In this document: one piece after another, positions 16,989 to 25,777 of the stretch
Position numbering within the stretch: the first letter of the stretch is position 1
How the letters are laid out: each line of letters begins with the position of its first letter
Origin: Pseudomonas fluorescens
GTDB lineage: Bacteria; Pseudomonadota; Gammaproteobacteria; Pseudomonadales; Pseudomonadaceae
Direction: 5' to 3'
Length of the DNA stretch: 64,000 nt
Assembly: GCF_000968015.1 (NCBI RefSeq)
Contig: NZ_LACH01000021.1
Location: 4,777 to 68,776, forward strand
Translations under genes and position numbers: made by a program
The notes under the pieces: generated by a model
Database searches by the model: none
Told to the model about the DNA's origin: nothing
What the model saw: the letters and a program-made list of their open reading frames with translations, nothing else

Positions 16989-17220
16989 TATCTTTACTCC
17001 AATAGTGTGTTTGGCTGATACCAACCGCAAACAAAGCTATAAGCCAAGAGCCTTGAAGCGACCCGGTGATAATGGCTCACCTGCTAATCTAGAGCAGGCA
17101 TGAAAAATTGTAGTAGTTAATTGGCCAAGAGTAAATCCTGTCTTTTTCTTCATGTAACAACAGTAGTATTTTGATTCAAATGGTGGGCGATCTCCTTGTC
17201 TCGTGGCTTAGCGTCGCTAG
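16989..17220. promoter_or_regulatory. AT-rich upstream region of the mvaT-like gene
   Basis: Stretch of 232 bases with AT content clearly above the neighbours, containing runs such as TGAAAAATTGTAGTAGTTAA near 17100. It presumably holds the mvaT promoter; no individual box is called. I see no gene in it. Confidence 0.45.
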
Positions 17221-17328
17221 TTAATGGTGACTTAATGCGTTAATGAAGTCCGCGCCGGGCATCGGCGGGCCGAACAGATAACCTTGCAGGAAGTTCACGC
17301 CGTGGGCGGTCAGTGGCATTTGCGAAAC
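17221..17328 (-). pseudogene. 3' remnant of an EAL-domain (c-di-GMP phosphodiesterase) gene
   Basis: On the minus strand the bases read SQMPLTAHGVNFLQGYLFG, then PPMPGADFINALSHH and a stop. The NFLQGYLFGPPMP piece is the highly conserved last part of EAL phosphodiesterase domains found in many Pseudomonas GGDEF-EAL proteins. Nothing recognisable of the other 230 or so EAL residues precedes it: the sequence upstream runs into an unrelated intergenic stretch and then the lysR gene at 17432. It has no plausible start. It is best read as the leftover of a deleted gene between mvaT and lysR. Confidence 0.7.
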
Positions 17329-17431
17329 CTGTCACGATGAAATAGGGCTCTCAATTGCTGGCAGGACGGGACGCCTTCCAAGAAGAGTTCAGGTAGAGGC
17401 CATGATAGTTGGCCCTCGGCACGTGTGCCGC

Positions 17432-18304
17432 TCAACGGTAGTTCAGGCGCTCGGCCAGTTTGATAAAAGCCAGCGCCGCTGGGGATGACTGGCGCTGGTC
17501 GAGTACCGCCAGTCCAACTTGGCGTGTGACCGGTGGCGATAGCGGTTTTTTCACGTAGCGACTGTCGCGACCATCGGGCAATGAGCCTTCGGCGACGACG
17601 GTCAACGCATCGCCTCGGCCAACGGTGTCCAGCGTGCTCAGCAGTTGCGAGCAGCGATAACGGATGTTGGGAGTCAGCCGGGCGGCACTGAACAGTCGCG
17701 ACACCAGTTCCGACGAACCGGCCTCGGTCAATACAAAGGGGTCGTTGCACAAATCGCTCAGGGTCAGGCTGTCGCGACGGGCCAGCGGATGATCGACGGG
17801 CAGCAGCGCGACCATCTGGTCTTCGATCAGCGCAAAGGTGTCGAACCGCTCCTCGGGCAACACCACGAAGCCGATATCGATCCGACGCTCCTCCAGCCAC
17901 TGGATCACCTGCCGGTCCGGGCCTTCGTCAATGTGGACCTCGATGCCCGGGTGAGCCGCGCGGTAATGCTGCAGGATCAGCGGCAGCAGTTTGATCGATG
18001 AGGTCGGGCCAAACGAGCCGATGCGCAAGGTGCCGCGTTTCATTCCGCGAGCATCGGCCGCTTCCTGGCGCAAGGTGTTGGCCAGGCCCAGCATCGCCCG
18101 GGCGCGCAGCAAAAGCTGGTGGCCGATGTCGCTGAGTTCGACCCGGGACTGATGCCGGCGCAGCAGCTCGACGCCCAATTCCTGTTCCAGCGACTTTAGG
18201 GCGTGAGAGACCGCGGATTGGGAAATCCCCAAGCGATTGGCTGCCGCCGTAAAACCGTGAAGCTCGGCGACCAGAGAAAATATCTCCAGTTGGGTCAGGG
18301 TCAT
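17432..18304 (-). CDS. LysR-family transcriptional regulator
   Basis: Regulator of 290 aa. The winged helix-turn-helix spans 1-60 (MTLTQLEIFSLVAELHGFTA, then ANRLGISQSAVSHALKSLEQ), and a periplasmic-binding-protein-like effector domain covers about 90-290, with LRIGSFGPTSSIKLLPLILQ as its first strand. It is divergent from the EamA exporter gene at 18384 with 79 bases between them, so it most likely controls that exporter and itself. The palindrome ATGAGT-ATTT-ACTCAT overlaps its own start codon. The effector is unknown. Confidence 0.9.
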   Translation of the reverse strand: MTLTQLEIFSLVAELHGFTAAANRLGISQSAVSHALKSLEQELGVELLRRHQSRVELSDIGHQLLLRARAMLGLANTLRQEAADARGMKRGTLRIGSFGPTSSIKLLPLILQHYRAAHPGIEVHIDEGPDRQVIQWLEERRIDIGFVVLPEERFDTFALIEDQMVALLPVDHPLARRDSLTLSDLCNDPFVLTEAGSSELVSRLFSAARLTPNIRYRCSQLLSTLDTVGRGDALTVVAEGSLPDGRDSRYVKKPLSPPVTRQVGLAVLDQRQSSPAALAFIKLAERLNYR

Positions 18305-18383
18305 GAGTATTTACTCATTTTACGATGAGAAGGTATTAGTCGAATGATACGTCATCTCCCCCGACTTCTGGTTCTGGAAACCT

Positions 18384-19328
18384 ATGACGACCTATGAGCA
18401 GAGCCTGTCCAACCCTTCGGATGTGCCGGTTTATCTGAAACTGGCTGCCGTCACCATGATCTGGGGCGGCACCTTTGTCGCCGGGCGGTTTCTGGCCGAC
18501 AGCCTCAGCCCCTTGTTTGCCGCCAGCCTGCGATTCTTGCTGGCCAGTGTGGCGTTGCTGGTGTTTCTGCTACTGGCCCGCGTGCCGCTCGCAAGGCCCA
18601 GCCCCAGGCAATGGCTGCAATTGACGCTGCTGGGTTTTTTCGGGATCTTTTTCTACAACCTGTGCTTCTTTTATGGTCTGCACTACATCAATGCTTCGCG
18701 GGCGTCATTGATCGTGGCGTTGAACCCGGCCGTGATCGGGCTGGCGTCATGGCTGTTGTTCAAGGAGCGCTTGAATCGAGCAAAAGTTGTCGGAATCGCG
18801 ATCTGCATTGCCGGGGCGAGCCTGGTGATCGTCAGCCGCGACCCGCAATTGCTGGCCGGCAACGCCGACGCGTGGATCGGCGATCTGTTGATCTTCGGCT
18901 GTGTGCTCGGTTGGGGCGTTTATTCGCTGTTCTCCAAAGATCTGAATCAAACCCTGGGCCCGGTGCAAACGGTGACGTACTCGATTCTGTTGGGCACGCT
19001 GATGCTATGGGTCACCAGTGCTGTTCGCGGTGAGTTGAGTGTTGCTGCACTCGCCAGCCTCGGACCAACGCAATGGATGAGCCTGATGTACCTGGGCGTA
19101 TTGGGTTCGGCGCTGGCCTATATCGGCTATTACGACGGCATTCGCAAAATCGGCGCGACGCGTTCAGGTGTGTTCATCGCCCTCAACCCGCTGACCGCGG
19201 TGATCCTCGGTGCGCTGCTGTTGGGCGAGCAGTTGACCCTGACGATATGCCTGGGAGGAGGGCTGATCCTCGTGGGGATTATCCTGTGCAACAAACCCCT
19301 TGCGCGGGCAGGGAAAAAGGGGATTTGA
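18384..19328 (+). CDS. EamA/DMT-family inner-membrane transporter
   Basis: Drug/metabolite transporter of 314 aa with about ten hydrophobic segments arranged as two EamA repeats, for example MIWGGTFVAGRFLADSLSPL (29-48) and GVYSLFSKDLNQTLGPVQTV in the second half. Such proteins export amino acids or other small metabolites through the inner membrane. It lies divergently next to a LysR gene, the usual arrangement for a regulated exporter. The ATG at 18384 is accepted although the ribosome binding site (TCTGGAAACCT) is moderate. The substrate cannot be told from the sequence. Confidence 0.9.
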   Translation: MTTYEQSLSNPSDVPVYLKLAAVTMIWGGTFVAGRFLADSLSPLFAASLRFLLASVALLVFLLLARVPLARPSPRQWLQLTLLGFFGIFFYNLCFFYGLHYINASRASLIVALNPAVIGLASWLLFKERLNRAKVVGIAICIAGASLVIVSRDPQLLAGNADAWIGDLLIFGCVLGWGVYSLFSKDLNQTLGPVQTVTYSILLGTLMLWVTSAVRGELSVAALASLGPTQWMSLMYLGVLGSALAYIGYYDGIRKIGATRSGVFIALNPLTAVILGALLLGEQLTLTICLGGGLILVGIILCNKPLARAGKKGI

Positions 19329-19436
19329 TACAGAAGGCGGACAAACCGATTTACGCTGTGTAGAATCGGGTTACGCATATAAGAATAATCGTCTTCTGGC
19401 AGCAGAAGCCTCGCCCGCAAGAGCCTTGGGTCGACA

Positions 19437-19541
19437 ATGAAGAGTTTCGGGTTTCAATTGATCTACGGTGACTTCCTCGCCCGCAGCGTGCGGGGCATCT
19501 CCTGCGCGCCACCCGCCGGTCTCAGCATTGCTAGCAACTAA
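19437..19541 (+). CDS. Possible 34-aa leader peptide upstream of hpd
   Basis: A short open frame of 34 codons beginning MKSFGFQLIYGDFLARSVRG and ending GLSIASN lies 39 bases before the hpd start. The ribosome binding site is poor. The CCTCGCCCGCA word occurs twice around it (about 19409 and 19475). It may be a leader peptide or simply part of a structured 5' untranslated region. I list it because nothing else explains the 252-base gap. Confidence 0.28.
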   Translation: MKSFGFQLIYGDFLARSVRGISCAPPAGLSIASN

Positions 19542-19580
19542 CGATCCGTTAATTGACAAGAAAATGATGAGGCGCCGACC

Positions 19581-20657
19581 ATGGCAGATTTATACGAAAA
19601 CCCAATGGGCCTGATGGGCTTTGAATTCATCGAATTCGCATCGCCGACCCCGAACACCCTGGAGCCGATCTTCGAGATCATGGGCTTCACCAAGGTCGCG
19701 ACCCACCGTTCCAAAGACGTGCACCTGTATCGCCAGGGCCAGATCAACCTGATCCTCAACAACGAACCGCACAGCGTCGCTTCGTACTTCGCGGCCGAGC
19801 ACGGTCCGTCGGTGTGCGGCATGGCGTTCCGCGTCAAGAATGCCCAGCAGGCGTTTGCCCGGGCCCTGGAACTGGGCGCCCAGCCGATTCACATCGAAAC
19901 CGGCCCGATGGAACTGAACCTGCCCGCGATCAAAGGCATCGGCGGTGCGCCGCTGTACCTGATCGACCGTTTCGGCGAAGGCAGTTCGATCTACGACATC
20001 GACTTCGTGTTCATCGAAGGCGTTGACCGCAATCCGGTCGGGGCTGGCCTGAAGATCATCGACCACCTGACCCACAACGTGTATCGCGGTCGCATGGCCT
20101 ACTGGGCCAACTTCTACGAGAAGCTGTTCAACTTCCGCGAGATCCGTTACTTCGACATCAAGGGTGAATACACCGGCCTGACCTCCAAGGCCATGACCGC
20201 GCCGGACGGCATGATCCGCATCCCGCTGAACGAAGAGTCGTCCAAGGGCGCCGGTCAGATCGAAGAGTTCCTGATGCAGTTCAACGGCGAGGGCATTCAG
20301 CACGTTGCCTTCCTGTCCGATGACCTGATCAAGACCTGGGATCACCTGAAAAGCATCGGCATGCGCTTCATGACCGCGCCGCCGGAAACCTACTACGAAA
20401 TGCTTGAAGGTCGTTTGCCGAACCACGGTGAGCCGGTTGATCAACTGCAATCGCGCGGCATTCTGCTGGACGGTTCGTCCGAGTCAGGCGACAAGCGTCT
20501 GCTGTTGCAGATCTTCTCGGAAACCCTGATGGGCCCGGTGTTCTTCGAATTCATCCAGCGTAAAGGCGACGATGGTTTCGGCGAGGGCAACTTCAAGGCT
20601 CTGTTCGAATCCATCGAGCGCGACCAGGTTCGTCGTGGCGTGCTCTCCACCGACTAA
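19581..20657 (+). CDS. hpd: 4-Hydroxyphenylpyruvate dioxygenase
   Basis: Fe(II) enzyme of tyrosine breakdown that turns 4-hydroxyphenylpyruvate into homogentisate. The protein of 358 aa closely resembles P. fluorescens HPPD. The three iron ligands are His162 in [12 protein letters not shown], the His in [12 protein letters not shown] (about 241) and the Glu in [20 protein letters not shown] (about 323). The N-terminal open barrel starts [16 protein letters not shown]. The ATG at 19581 follows ATGATGAGGCGCCGACC. Downstream is a strong terminator shared with rarD. Homogentisate is also the precursor of pyomelanin; no other tyrosine-pathway gene lies next to it. Confidence 0.97.
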   Translation: MADLYENPMGLMGFEFIEFASPTPNTLEPIFEIMGFTKVATHRSKDVHLYRQGQINLILNNEPHSVASYFAAEHGPSVCGMAFRVKNAQQAFARALELGAQPIHIETGPMELNLPAIKGIGGAPLYLIDRFGEGSSIYDIDFVFIEGVDRNPVGAGLKIIDHLTHNVYRGRMAYWANFYEKLFNFREIRYFDIKGEYTGLTSKAMTAPDGMIRIPLNEESSKGAGQIEEFLMQFNGEGIQHVAFLSDDLIKTWDHLKSIGMRFMTAPPETYYEMLEGRLPNHGEPVDQLQSRGILLDGSSESGDKRLLLQIFSETLMGPVFFEFIQRKGDDGFGEGNFKALFESIERDQVRRGVLSTD

Positions 20658-20671
20658 GCCGTTTCAGATGT

Positions 20672-20712
20672 AAAAAAGCCCGGTCAGCAGCAATGCTGGC
20701 CGGGCTTTTTCG
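20672..20712. terminator. Bidirectional terminator between hpd and rarD
   Basis: Long stem AAAAAAGCCCGG ... CCGGGCTTTTT with the inner part TCAGCAGCAATGCTGG; T-runs are present on both strands. It serves hpd (plus) and rarD (minus). Confidence 0.93.
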
Positions 20713-20720
20713 TGCCGGTC

Positions 20721-21608
20721 CTACATCGATTTTCGTCGATGCCGGACCAGATGTTTGAACCCTTCGAACACCAGAACCACCACCGCCAACCAAATCGGGA
20801 TGTAGGTCAGCCACTCACCGGGCTTGATGCTTTCCCCCAGCAGCAACGCGACGCCGAGCAACAGCACCGGCTCGACGTAACTCAACAACCCGAACAGGCT
20901 GAACGGCAGCAGCCGACTGGCGATGATGTAAACCACCAGCGCCGAAGCACTGATCACCCCGAGCAGGGGGATCAGCAGCGACAGCCATGGGTGTTGATCG
21001 AACACGGCGAAACCCTGTTCACCGCCCTGAACGAACCAGAACGCCACGGGCAACATCAACGCCATGTCCATCCACAAACCGCCGAGGTTGTCGGTCGCCA
21101 GTCGCTTGCGCAGGATGAAGTAGAGCGGATAACCGATGACGACCAGCAAGGTCGCCCAGGAAAATCCGCCGACCTGATACAGCTCGTTCAGCACGCCGAG
21201 GGACGCGAAAAACACGGCAACCTTTTGCAGGTAAGACAGTCGCTCGCCATAGGCAACCCGCCCGGTCAGGACCATGGACAGCGGCAACAGGAAGTAGCCC
21301 AGGGACACGTCGAGGCTATAGCCGTTGAGCGGCGCCCACATGAATAGCCAGAGTTGCAAGCCAAGCAGCGTCGCGGAAAGGATCAGGCCGGCAAGCAGTT
21401 TTGGTTGGCCAACCAGCCGCCGAAAAAGGGCGACCACGCGTTTCCATTCACCGGAGACCACCATAAACACGGTCATGCATGGCAGGGTCAGCAGCATTCG
21501 CCAACCGAAGATTTCCACGCCGCTCAAAGGCGTGAGCAGCGAGGTGTAGTAATACATGACGGCAAACAGCACCGAGGCTGAAACCGATAGAGCGATACCT
21601 TTAGACAA
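20721..21608 (-). CDS. rarD: RarD-type EamA permease
   Basis: Inner-membrane protein of 295 aa with about ten transmembrane helices, matching the RarD branch of the EamA/DMT superfamily: VMYYYTSLLTPLSGVEIFGW near the start, FMWAPLNGYSLDVSLGYFLL in the middle and a basic C-terminus GFKHLVRHRRKSM. RarD was first described as a chloramphenicol-sensitivity protein; its substrate is unknown. The start is a TTG at 21608, preceded by GCGAGGACAG; family members begin with the same MSKG, and no ATG lies close. The RarD name rests on overall resemblance. Confidence 0.88.
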   Translation of the reverse strand: MSKGIALSVSASVLFAVMYYYTSLLTPLSGVEIFGWRMLLTLPCMTVFMVVSGEWKRVVALFRRLVGQPKLLAGLILSATLLGLQLWLFMWAPLNGYSLDVSLGYFLLPLSMVLTGRVAYGERLSYLQKVAVFFASLGVLNELYQVGGFSWATLLVVIGYPLYFILRKRLATDNLGGLWMDMALMLPVAFWFVQGGEQGFAVFDQHPWLSLLIPLLGVISASALVVYIIASRLLPFSLFGLLSYVEPVLLLGVALLLGESIKPGEWLTYIPIWLAVVVLVFEGFKHLVRHRRKSM

Positions 21609-21715
21609 ACTGTCCTCGCGAAGTTGAACGTGAAACGGGCGCAGAGGATACGTGGTTTTTGTGCTGAATATTGGGCGGGTGATCGATATTTACCACATCG
21701 CTTTGAATGTCAGAC

Positions 21716-21794
21716 CGCCTTCGCGAGCAGGCTCACTCCCACATTTGACCGTGATCGACCTAAGAACCCTGTGGGAGCGAGCTTGCTCGCGATA
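21716..21794. repeat. REPIN, GTGGGAGCGAGC family
   Basis: Two inverted REP copies, 21716-21743 (one base changed, CTCACTCCC) and 21769-21794, separated by 25 bases, between rarD and the aldo/keto reductase gene. Confidence 0.9.
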
Positions 21795-21798
21795 AATC

Positions 21799-22812
21799 TC
21801 AAGCCAGGCGCGGTTTACGCCCAGACACAAAGTGGCTCACATCATTAAACCCCGGCGTCGACGCATGCCCGGGCACAACCAGCGAATCAATAAACGCCTC
21901 ATCCTCAGCCGTAATCTTCACCGCCAGCGCCTTAGTGTAGGCATCCCATTGTTCTTCGGTGCGCGGCCCAACGATGGCCGAGGTGACGGCGCTGTTGTTC
22001 AGCACCCAGGCGATGGCGAATTCGACGATGCCCACGCCGCGACCCTCGGTGTACTGCTGGATCTGCTGAGCGATGCGCAGGGATTCGACGCGCCATTCGG
22101 TTTCCAGAATGCGTTTGTCTGCGCGGCCGGCGCGGCTGTTGGCATCCGGTTTCACGTCCGGCGCGTATTTACCGCTGAGCACACCACGAGCCAGCGGACT
22201 GTAAGGCACCACGCCCAGGCCATAGTTTTGCGCGGCGGTGATCTGCTCGGTTTCCGCCTGGCGGTTGACGATGTTGTACAGCGGCTGACTGATCACCGGC
22301 CGGTCGACGCCCAGTTGGTCGGCCACACGAATCACCTCGGCGATGCGCCAGCCACGGTAGTTCGACAACCCCCAATAGCGAATCTTGCCCTGGCGGATCA
22401 AATCGCCGATGGCCGACACCGTGACTTCCAGCGGCGTGTTGTGATCTTCGCGGTGCAGGTAATAGATGTCGAGATAATCGGTGCCCAGGCGAGTCAGACT
22501 GGCATCGATGCCATTGAACAGGTGCTTGCGACTCAGGCCGCTGCGGTTTGGAACGCCGTCCACCGGGCCGAAACCGACCTTGGTCGCCAGCACCCATTCG
22601 TGGCGGTTACCGGCAATCGCTTCGCCGACGATCTCTTCGGAGCGGCCGTTGGTGTAAACGTCCGCGGTGTCGATGAAATTGATGCCCTGGTCCCAGGCCT
22701 TGTCGATGATCCGCAGGGAATCTTCGGTGCTGGTCTGTTCGCCGAACATCATGGTACCCAGAGTCAGGGTGGAAACCTGTAAACCCGAATGACCCAGCGT
22801 GCGATAGCTCAT
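21799..22812 (-). CDS. Aldo/keto reductase
   Basis: NADPH-dependent (beta/alpha)8-barrel oxidoreductase of 337 aa. The catalytic tetrad is visible: Asp in FIDTADVYTNGRSEEIVGEA with Tyr a few residues on, Lys in EWVLATKVGFGP (about 81) and His in LDIYYLHREDHNTPLE (about 118). The NADPH-binding end includes SAIVGPRTEEQWD. The closest look is to the YajO/Gpr-like group, which acts on aldehydes. The ATG at 22812 follows AAAAGGATTTCGTC. It is flanked by REP elements on both sides and probably is monocistronic. The natural substrate is unknown. Confidence 0.92.
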   Translation of the reverse strand: MSYRTLGHSGLQVSTLTLGTMMFGEQTSTEDSLRIIDKAWDQGINFIDTADVYTNGRSEEIVGEAIAGNRHEWVLATKVGFGPVDGVPNRSGLSRKHLFNGIDASLTRLGTDYLDIYYLHREDHNTPLEVTVSAIGDLIRQGKIRYWGLSNYRGWRIAEVIRVADQLGVDRPVISQPLYNIVNRQAETEQITAAQNYGLGVVPYSPLARGVLSGKYAPDVKPDANSRAGRADKRILETEWRVESLRIAQQIQQYTEGRGVGIVEFAIAWVLNNSAVTSAIVGPRTEEQWDAYTKALAVKITAEDEAFIDSLVVPGHASTPGFNDVSHFVSGRKPRLA

Positions 22813-22905
22813 GACGAAATCCTTTTACCGGTGGGAGAAAGGCTCAATCAAATACCAGAATGGTGGGGCGGAGCAAACGGAAATATCGAACATCCCCGGA
22901 CGAAA

Positions 22906-22931
22906 CTGTGGGAGCGAGCTTGCTCCCACAG
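22906..22931. repeat. Single short REP palindrome
   Basis: CTGTGGGAGCGAGC / GCTCCCACAG form one compact palindrome of 26 bases rather than the usual pair; it lies between the aldo/keto reductase and MFS genes and could act as a terminator-like hairpin. Confidence 0.85.
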
Positions 22932-22947
22932 GGGATTGGTCAGCGCG

Positions 22948-24258
22948 TTACACCCGCAACGTGCGCGTCATGCGCAACGCCAACAAACTCCCGCAAACAA
23001 TCACGCCCGCCAGCAGGTAAAGCGCGGCATCGGTCGACCCGGTGCTGTCCTTGACCCAACCCACCAGATACGGACTCAGGAAACCGGCCATCTGCCCCAT
23101 GGAGTTGATCAACGCCAAACCACCCGCCGCAGCGCCCGCGCTCAGCAGCGCAGTCGGCACCGGCCAAAACATCGGCAGGCCGGTGAGGGCGCCCATAGTG
23201 GCGATGGTCAGGCCGAGGATGGCGATGGCCGGCGTAGTCGAAAAGTTCACAGCGATCAGCAAACCGACCGCACCCATGAGCATCGGCACCACCAAATGCC
23301 AGCGGCGTTCTTTACGCAGGTCCGCCGAGCGGCCGACCATCAACATGAACAGCGCCGCCAGCAGATACGGAATCGCACTCAACCAGCCAATCACCAGGTT
23401 ATCGCTGAAGCCCAGGTTTTTGATGATCGACGGCAGCCAAAAGTTGATCGCGTAGACGCCGCTCTGGATGCAAAAGTAGATCAGGCCGAAGGCCCAGATC
23501 GCCGGGTTCTTGAACACGGCCTGCAGCGAGTCGGTGGTAGTTTTCGGTTTGTTGGCCAGGTCTTCGGCGTGGTCGGCTTCCAGCACCGAGCGCTCGAACG
23601 GCGTGAGCCATTTAGCGTTGGCGTAACTGTCGCTCAACAGGAAGTAGGCGAGGGCGCCGAGGATCACGGTTGGGATACCTTGCAGCAGGAACATCCACTG
23701 CCAGCCCGCCAAACCCGCCTGGCCTGCGCCGAAGTGGTTGAGAATCCAGCCGGAAAACGGGCTGCCGAGCAGGCCGGACACCGGGATCGCCGACATGAAC
23801 AGCGCCATGATGCGGCCCCGGCGGAAGGTCGGAAACCACTGCGAAAGGTAGAGCACCACGCCCGGGAAAAACCCGGCTTCAGCCGCGCCGGTGAACAGGC
23901 GCAAGGTGTAGAACTCGGTCGGTGTGGTGACGAACAGCAAACAGGTCGAGAGCGAGCCCCAGACGATCATCATCAGCGCGATCCAGCGGCGCGGGCCGAA
24001 TTTGGTCAGGGCCAGGTTGCTCGGTACGCCACACAACACGTAACCGATAAAGAAGATCCCGGCCCCGAGGCCGTACACGGTTTCGCTGAATTTCAGTGCG
24101 TCGAGCATCTGCAGCTTGGCAAATCCAACGTTCACCCGGTCGAGGTAGTTGAATAGGTAGCAGATGAAAATGAAGGGGATCAAACGCAGGGTAATGCGTT
24201 TGTAGACGGCGTTTTTTTCGTCAACGATGGCCTGGGTAGCGGCGGCGCTCTGTGACAT
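22948..24258 (-). CDS. MFS transporter, anion:cation symporter (hexuronate/glucarate-like)
   Basis: Major facilitator of 436 aa with 12 transmembrane helices. The start RITLRLIPFIFICYLFNYLD is followed by RVNVGFAKLQM, the classic signature of the ACS family (GudP, GarP, phthalate and tartrate carriers). The loop GPRRWIALMMIVWGSLS after TM2-3 also fits. I chose the ATG at 24258, with AGAGAGCCCGCC upstream; the open frame extends a further 50 codons but shows no transporter sequence there. It is divergent from the CdaR-like regulator at 24428 with 169 bases between, so it probably imports a sugar diacid or glycerate. The substrate is inferred from context. Confidence 0.9.
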   Translation of the reverse strand: MSQSAAATQAIVDEKNAVYKRITLRLIPFIFICYLFNYLDRVNVGFAKLQMLDALKFSETVYGLGAGIFFIGYVLCGVPSNLALTKFGPRRWIALMMIVWGSLSTCLLFVTTPTEFYTLRLFTGAAEAGFFPGVVLYLSQWFPTFRRGRIMALFMSAIPVSGLLGSPFSGWILNHFGAGQAGLAGWQWMFLLQGIPTVILGALAYFLLSDSYANAKWLTPFERSVLEADHAEDLANKPKTTTDSLQAVFKNPAIWAFGLIYFCIQSGVYAINFWLPSIIKNLGFSDNLVIGWLSAIPYLLAALFMLMVGRSADLRKERRWHLVVPMLMGAVGLLIAVNFSTTPAIAILGLTIATMGALTGLPMFWPVPTALLSAGAAAGGLALINSMGQMAGFLSPYLVGWVKDSTGSTDAALYLLAGVIVCGSLLALRMTRTLRV

Positions 24259-24427
24259 GGCGGGCTCTCTCTTTATTATGATTTTTTGCGATGCAAGGGT
24301 AACGTTGACCGCCCGGTGAGTCTCGACCACCGCTTGGGTCATTGTCTTTGTGCCTGAGCACAGGGTTTGCAACCAAGGCCTGTGCGGGTGAACAATCCGC
24401 TCCATCACGCTTTCAAGGATCCCCGCT

Positions 24428-25540
24428 ATGTTCGAACTCGATCACGACCTGGCCCAGGACATCGTCGACCGGGCGATGGCCATCCTGCCGTACAACGTCA
24501 ACGTCATGGACAGCCAGGGGCTGATTCTCGGCAGCGGCGAACCGGAGCGGGTCAACACCCGCCATGAAGGCGCGCAACTGGTGCTGGCCAACGGGCGAGT
24601 GGTGGAAATCGACGCCCAGACCGCGATCCATTTGAAAGGCGTGCAGCCGGGCATCAACCTGCCGCTGTTACTCGATCAACGGTTGATTGGCGTGCTGGGC
24701 ATCACCGGTGAACCCGAGCAATTGCGCACCTATGCCGAGCTGGTGCGGATGACCGCCGAGATGCTGGTCGGCCAGCGCAATCAGCAGGCTGAGCAGCAAT
24801 GGCGACGACAGCGTTGCGACGATCTGCTGGCGTTGCTGCTCAGTGAGGCCGGGGATTCGCCGCGCCTGATCGACGAAGCGCAACAACTGGGGCTCAAGCC
24901 GCAGATCACGCGGGTGCCGTACCTGTTCGAGTTAGGGATGGAACACGGCCCGGGGCAAACCGTCGAGGCGCTCAGTGCCTGGCTGACTTCGCGTTACCCG
25001 GACAGTTGGTGCGTGAGTTCGGCCAAGTCGTCGTTGCTCTGGTGCCGGCCCGCCGCGCAGGCGATCGAGAACGATCGGTTGCTGGAAAAACTCGACGGCC
25101 TCGGCTGGAACATTCTGCGCATTGCCGTGGGTGGACAGGCCGATGGGCTGTCCGGGCTGCGTCGTTGCTATCGACGTGTCGGCGACTTGCTGGCTTATGG
25201 GCGAGATGTGCTGCCGCATTCCCGTTTACTGACGCTCAACCGTTACCGGTTGCCGGTGATGCTCTGGCGGCACCGCAACGACGACGCACTGGACGAGTTG
25301 CTCAAGCCGCTGCGCAAAGTCATCGCCAAGGATGGCAACGGCCAACTGCTGGCGACCCTGCGCAGCTGGTGCGATCACGATGGTCAGAGCCAGGCGTGTG
25401 CCGATGCGCTGGGCATCCATCGCAATAGTTTGCGCTACCGGATGGAGCGGATTGCCGAGCTTAGCGGTGTTGATCCGTTAAAGCTGGACGGAATGCTCGC
25501 GCTTTACCTCGGCGTGCAACTCCTTCCCCAAACCGACTGA
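24428..25540 (+). CDS. CdaR-type sugar-diacid regulator
   Basis: Transcriptional regulator of 370 aa. The N-terminal putative sugar-diacid recognition domain (1-135) begins MFELDHDLAQDIVDRAMAIL and contains VMDSQGLILGSGEPERVN. The C-terminal PucR/CdaR helix-turn-helix lies at about 320-365 with DALGIHRNSLRYRMERIAEL. E. coli CdaR activates galactarate, glucarate and glycerate genes; the divergent MFS gene and the downstream glycerate kinase fit that role well. The ATG at 24428 follows CAAGGATCCCCGCT. A long REP-like inverted repeat follows the gene and likely ends the transcript. I do not give the symbol because orthology is not tested. Confidence 0.9.
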   Translation: MFELDHDLAQDIVDRAMAILPYNVNVMDSQGLILGSGEPERVNTRHEGAQLVLANGRVVEIDAQTAIHLKGVQPGINLPLLLDQRLIGVLGITGEPEQLRTYAELVRMTAEMLVGQRNQQAEQQWRRQRCDDLLALLLSEAGDSPRLIDEAQQLGLKPQITRVPYLFELGMEHGPGQTVEALSAWLTSRYPDSWCVSSAKSSLLWCRPAAQAIENDRLLEKLDGLGWNILRIAVGGQADGLSGLRRCYRRVGDLLAYGRDVLPHSRLLTLNRYRLPVMLWRHRNDDALDELLKPLRKVIAKDGNGQLLATLRSWCDHDGQSQACADALGIHRNSLRYRMERIAELSGVDPLKLDGMLALYLGVQLLPQTD

Positions 25541-25554
25541 TACATACGATCCCC

Positions 25555-25648
25555 GTAGGAGCTGCCGAAGGCTGCGATCTTTTGATCTTGATTTTAAGCG
25601 AGCCGAAAAGAGCAAGATCAAAAGATCGCAGCCTTCGGCAGCTCCTAC
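25555..25648. repeat. Long inverted repeat, GTAGGAGCTGCCGAAGGC family
   Basis: Two perfect 36-base arms (25555-25590 and 25613-25648) starting GTAGGAGCTGCCGAAGGCTG, separated by 22 bases. It is a second REP family, unrelated in sequence to the GTGGGAGCGAGC family. It lies between the cdaR-like and glycerate kinase genes. Confidence 0.92.
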
Positions 25649-25777
25649 ATTGATCGGTAGGAATGGAGAGGGTTTTGTGGAAATGAACAATAATCGACAT
25701 GGCCGCTTGTGCAGCGGACCGGCGTTATTGTTCGTGCCTGCTGGCAGCATGGAACGCATTGGAACTGGAGAATTCGC

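Noticed and set aside
22789-24156. A 455-codon plus-strand frame opposite the MFS gene
   Set aside because: Its protein is extremely rich in R, Q, H and G and mirrors the transporter codons; the transporter is unambiguous.
24259-24408. N-terminal extension of the MFS gene by 50 codons
   Set aside because: No transporter homology there; the ATG at 24258 gives the normal family start and has a ribosome binding site.
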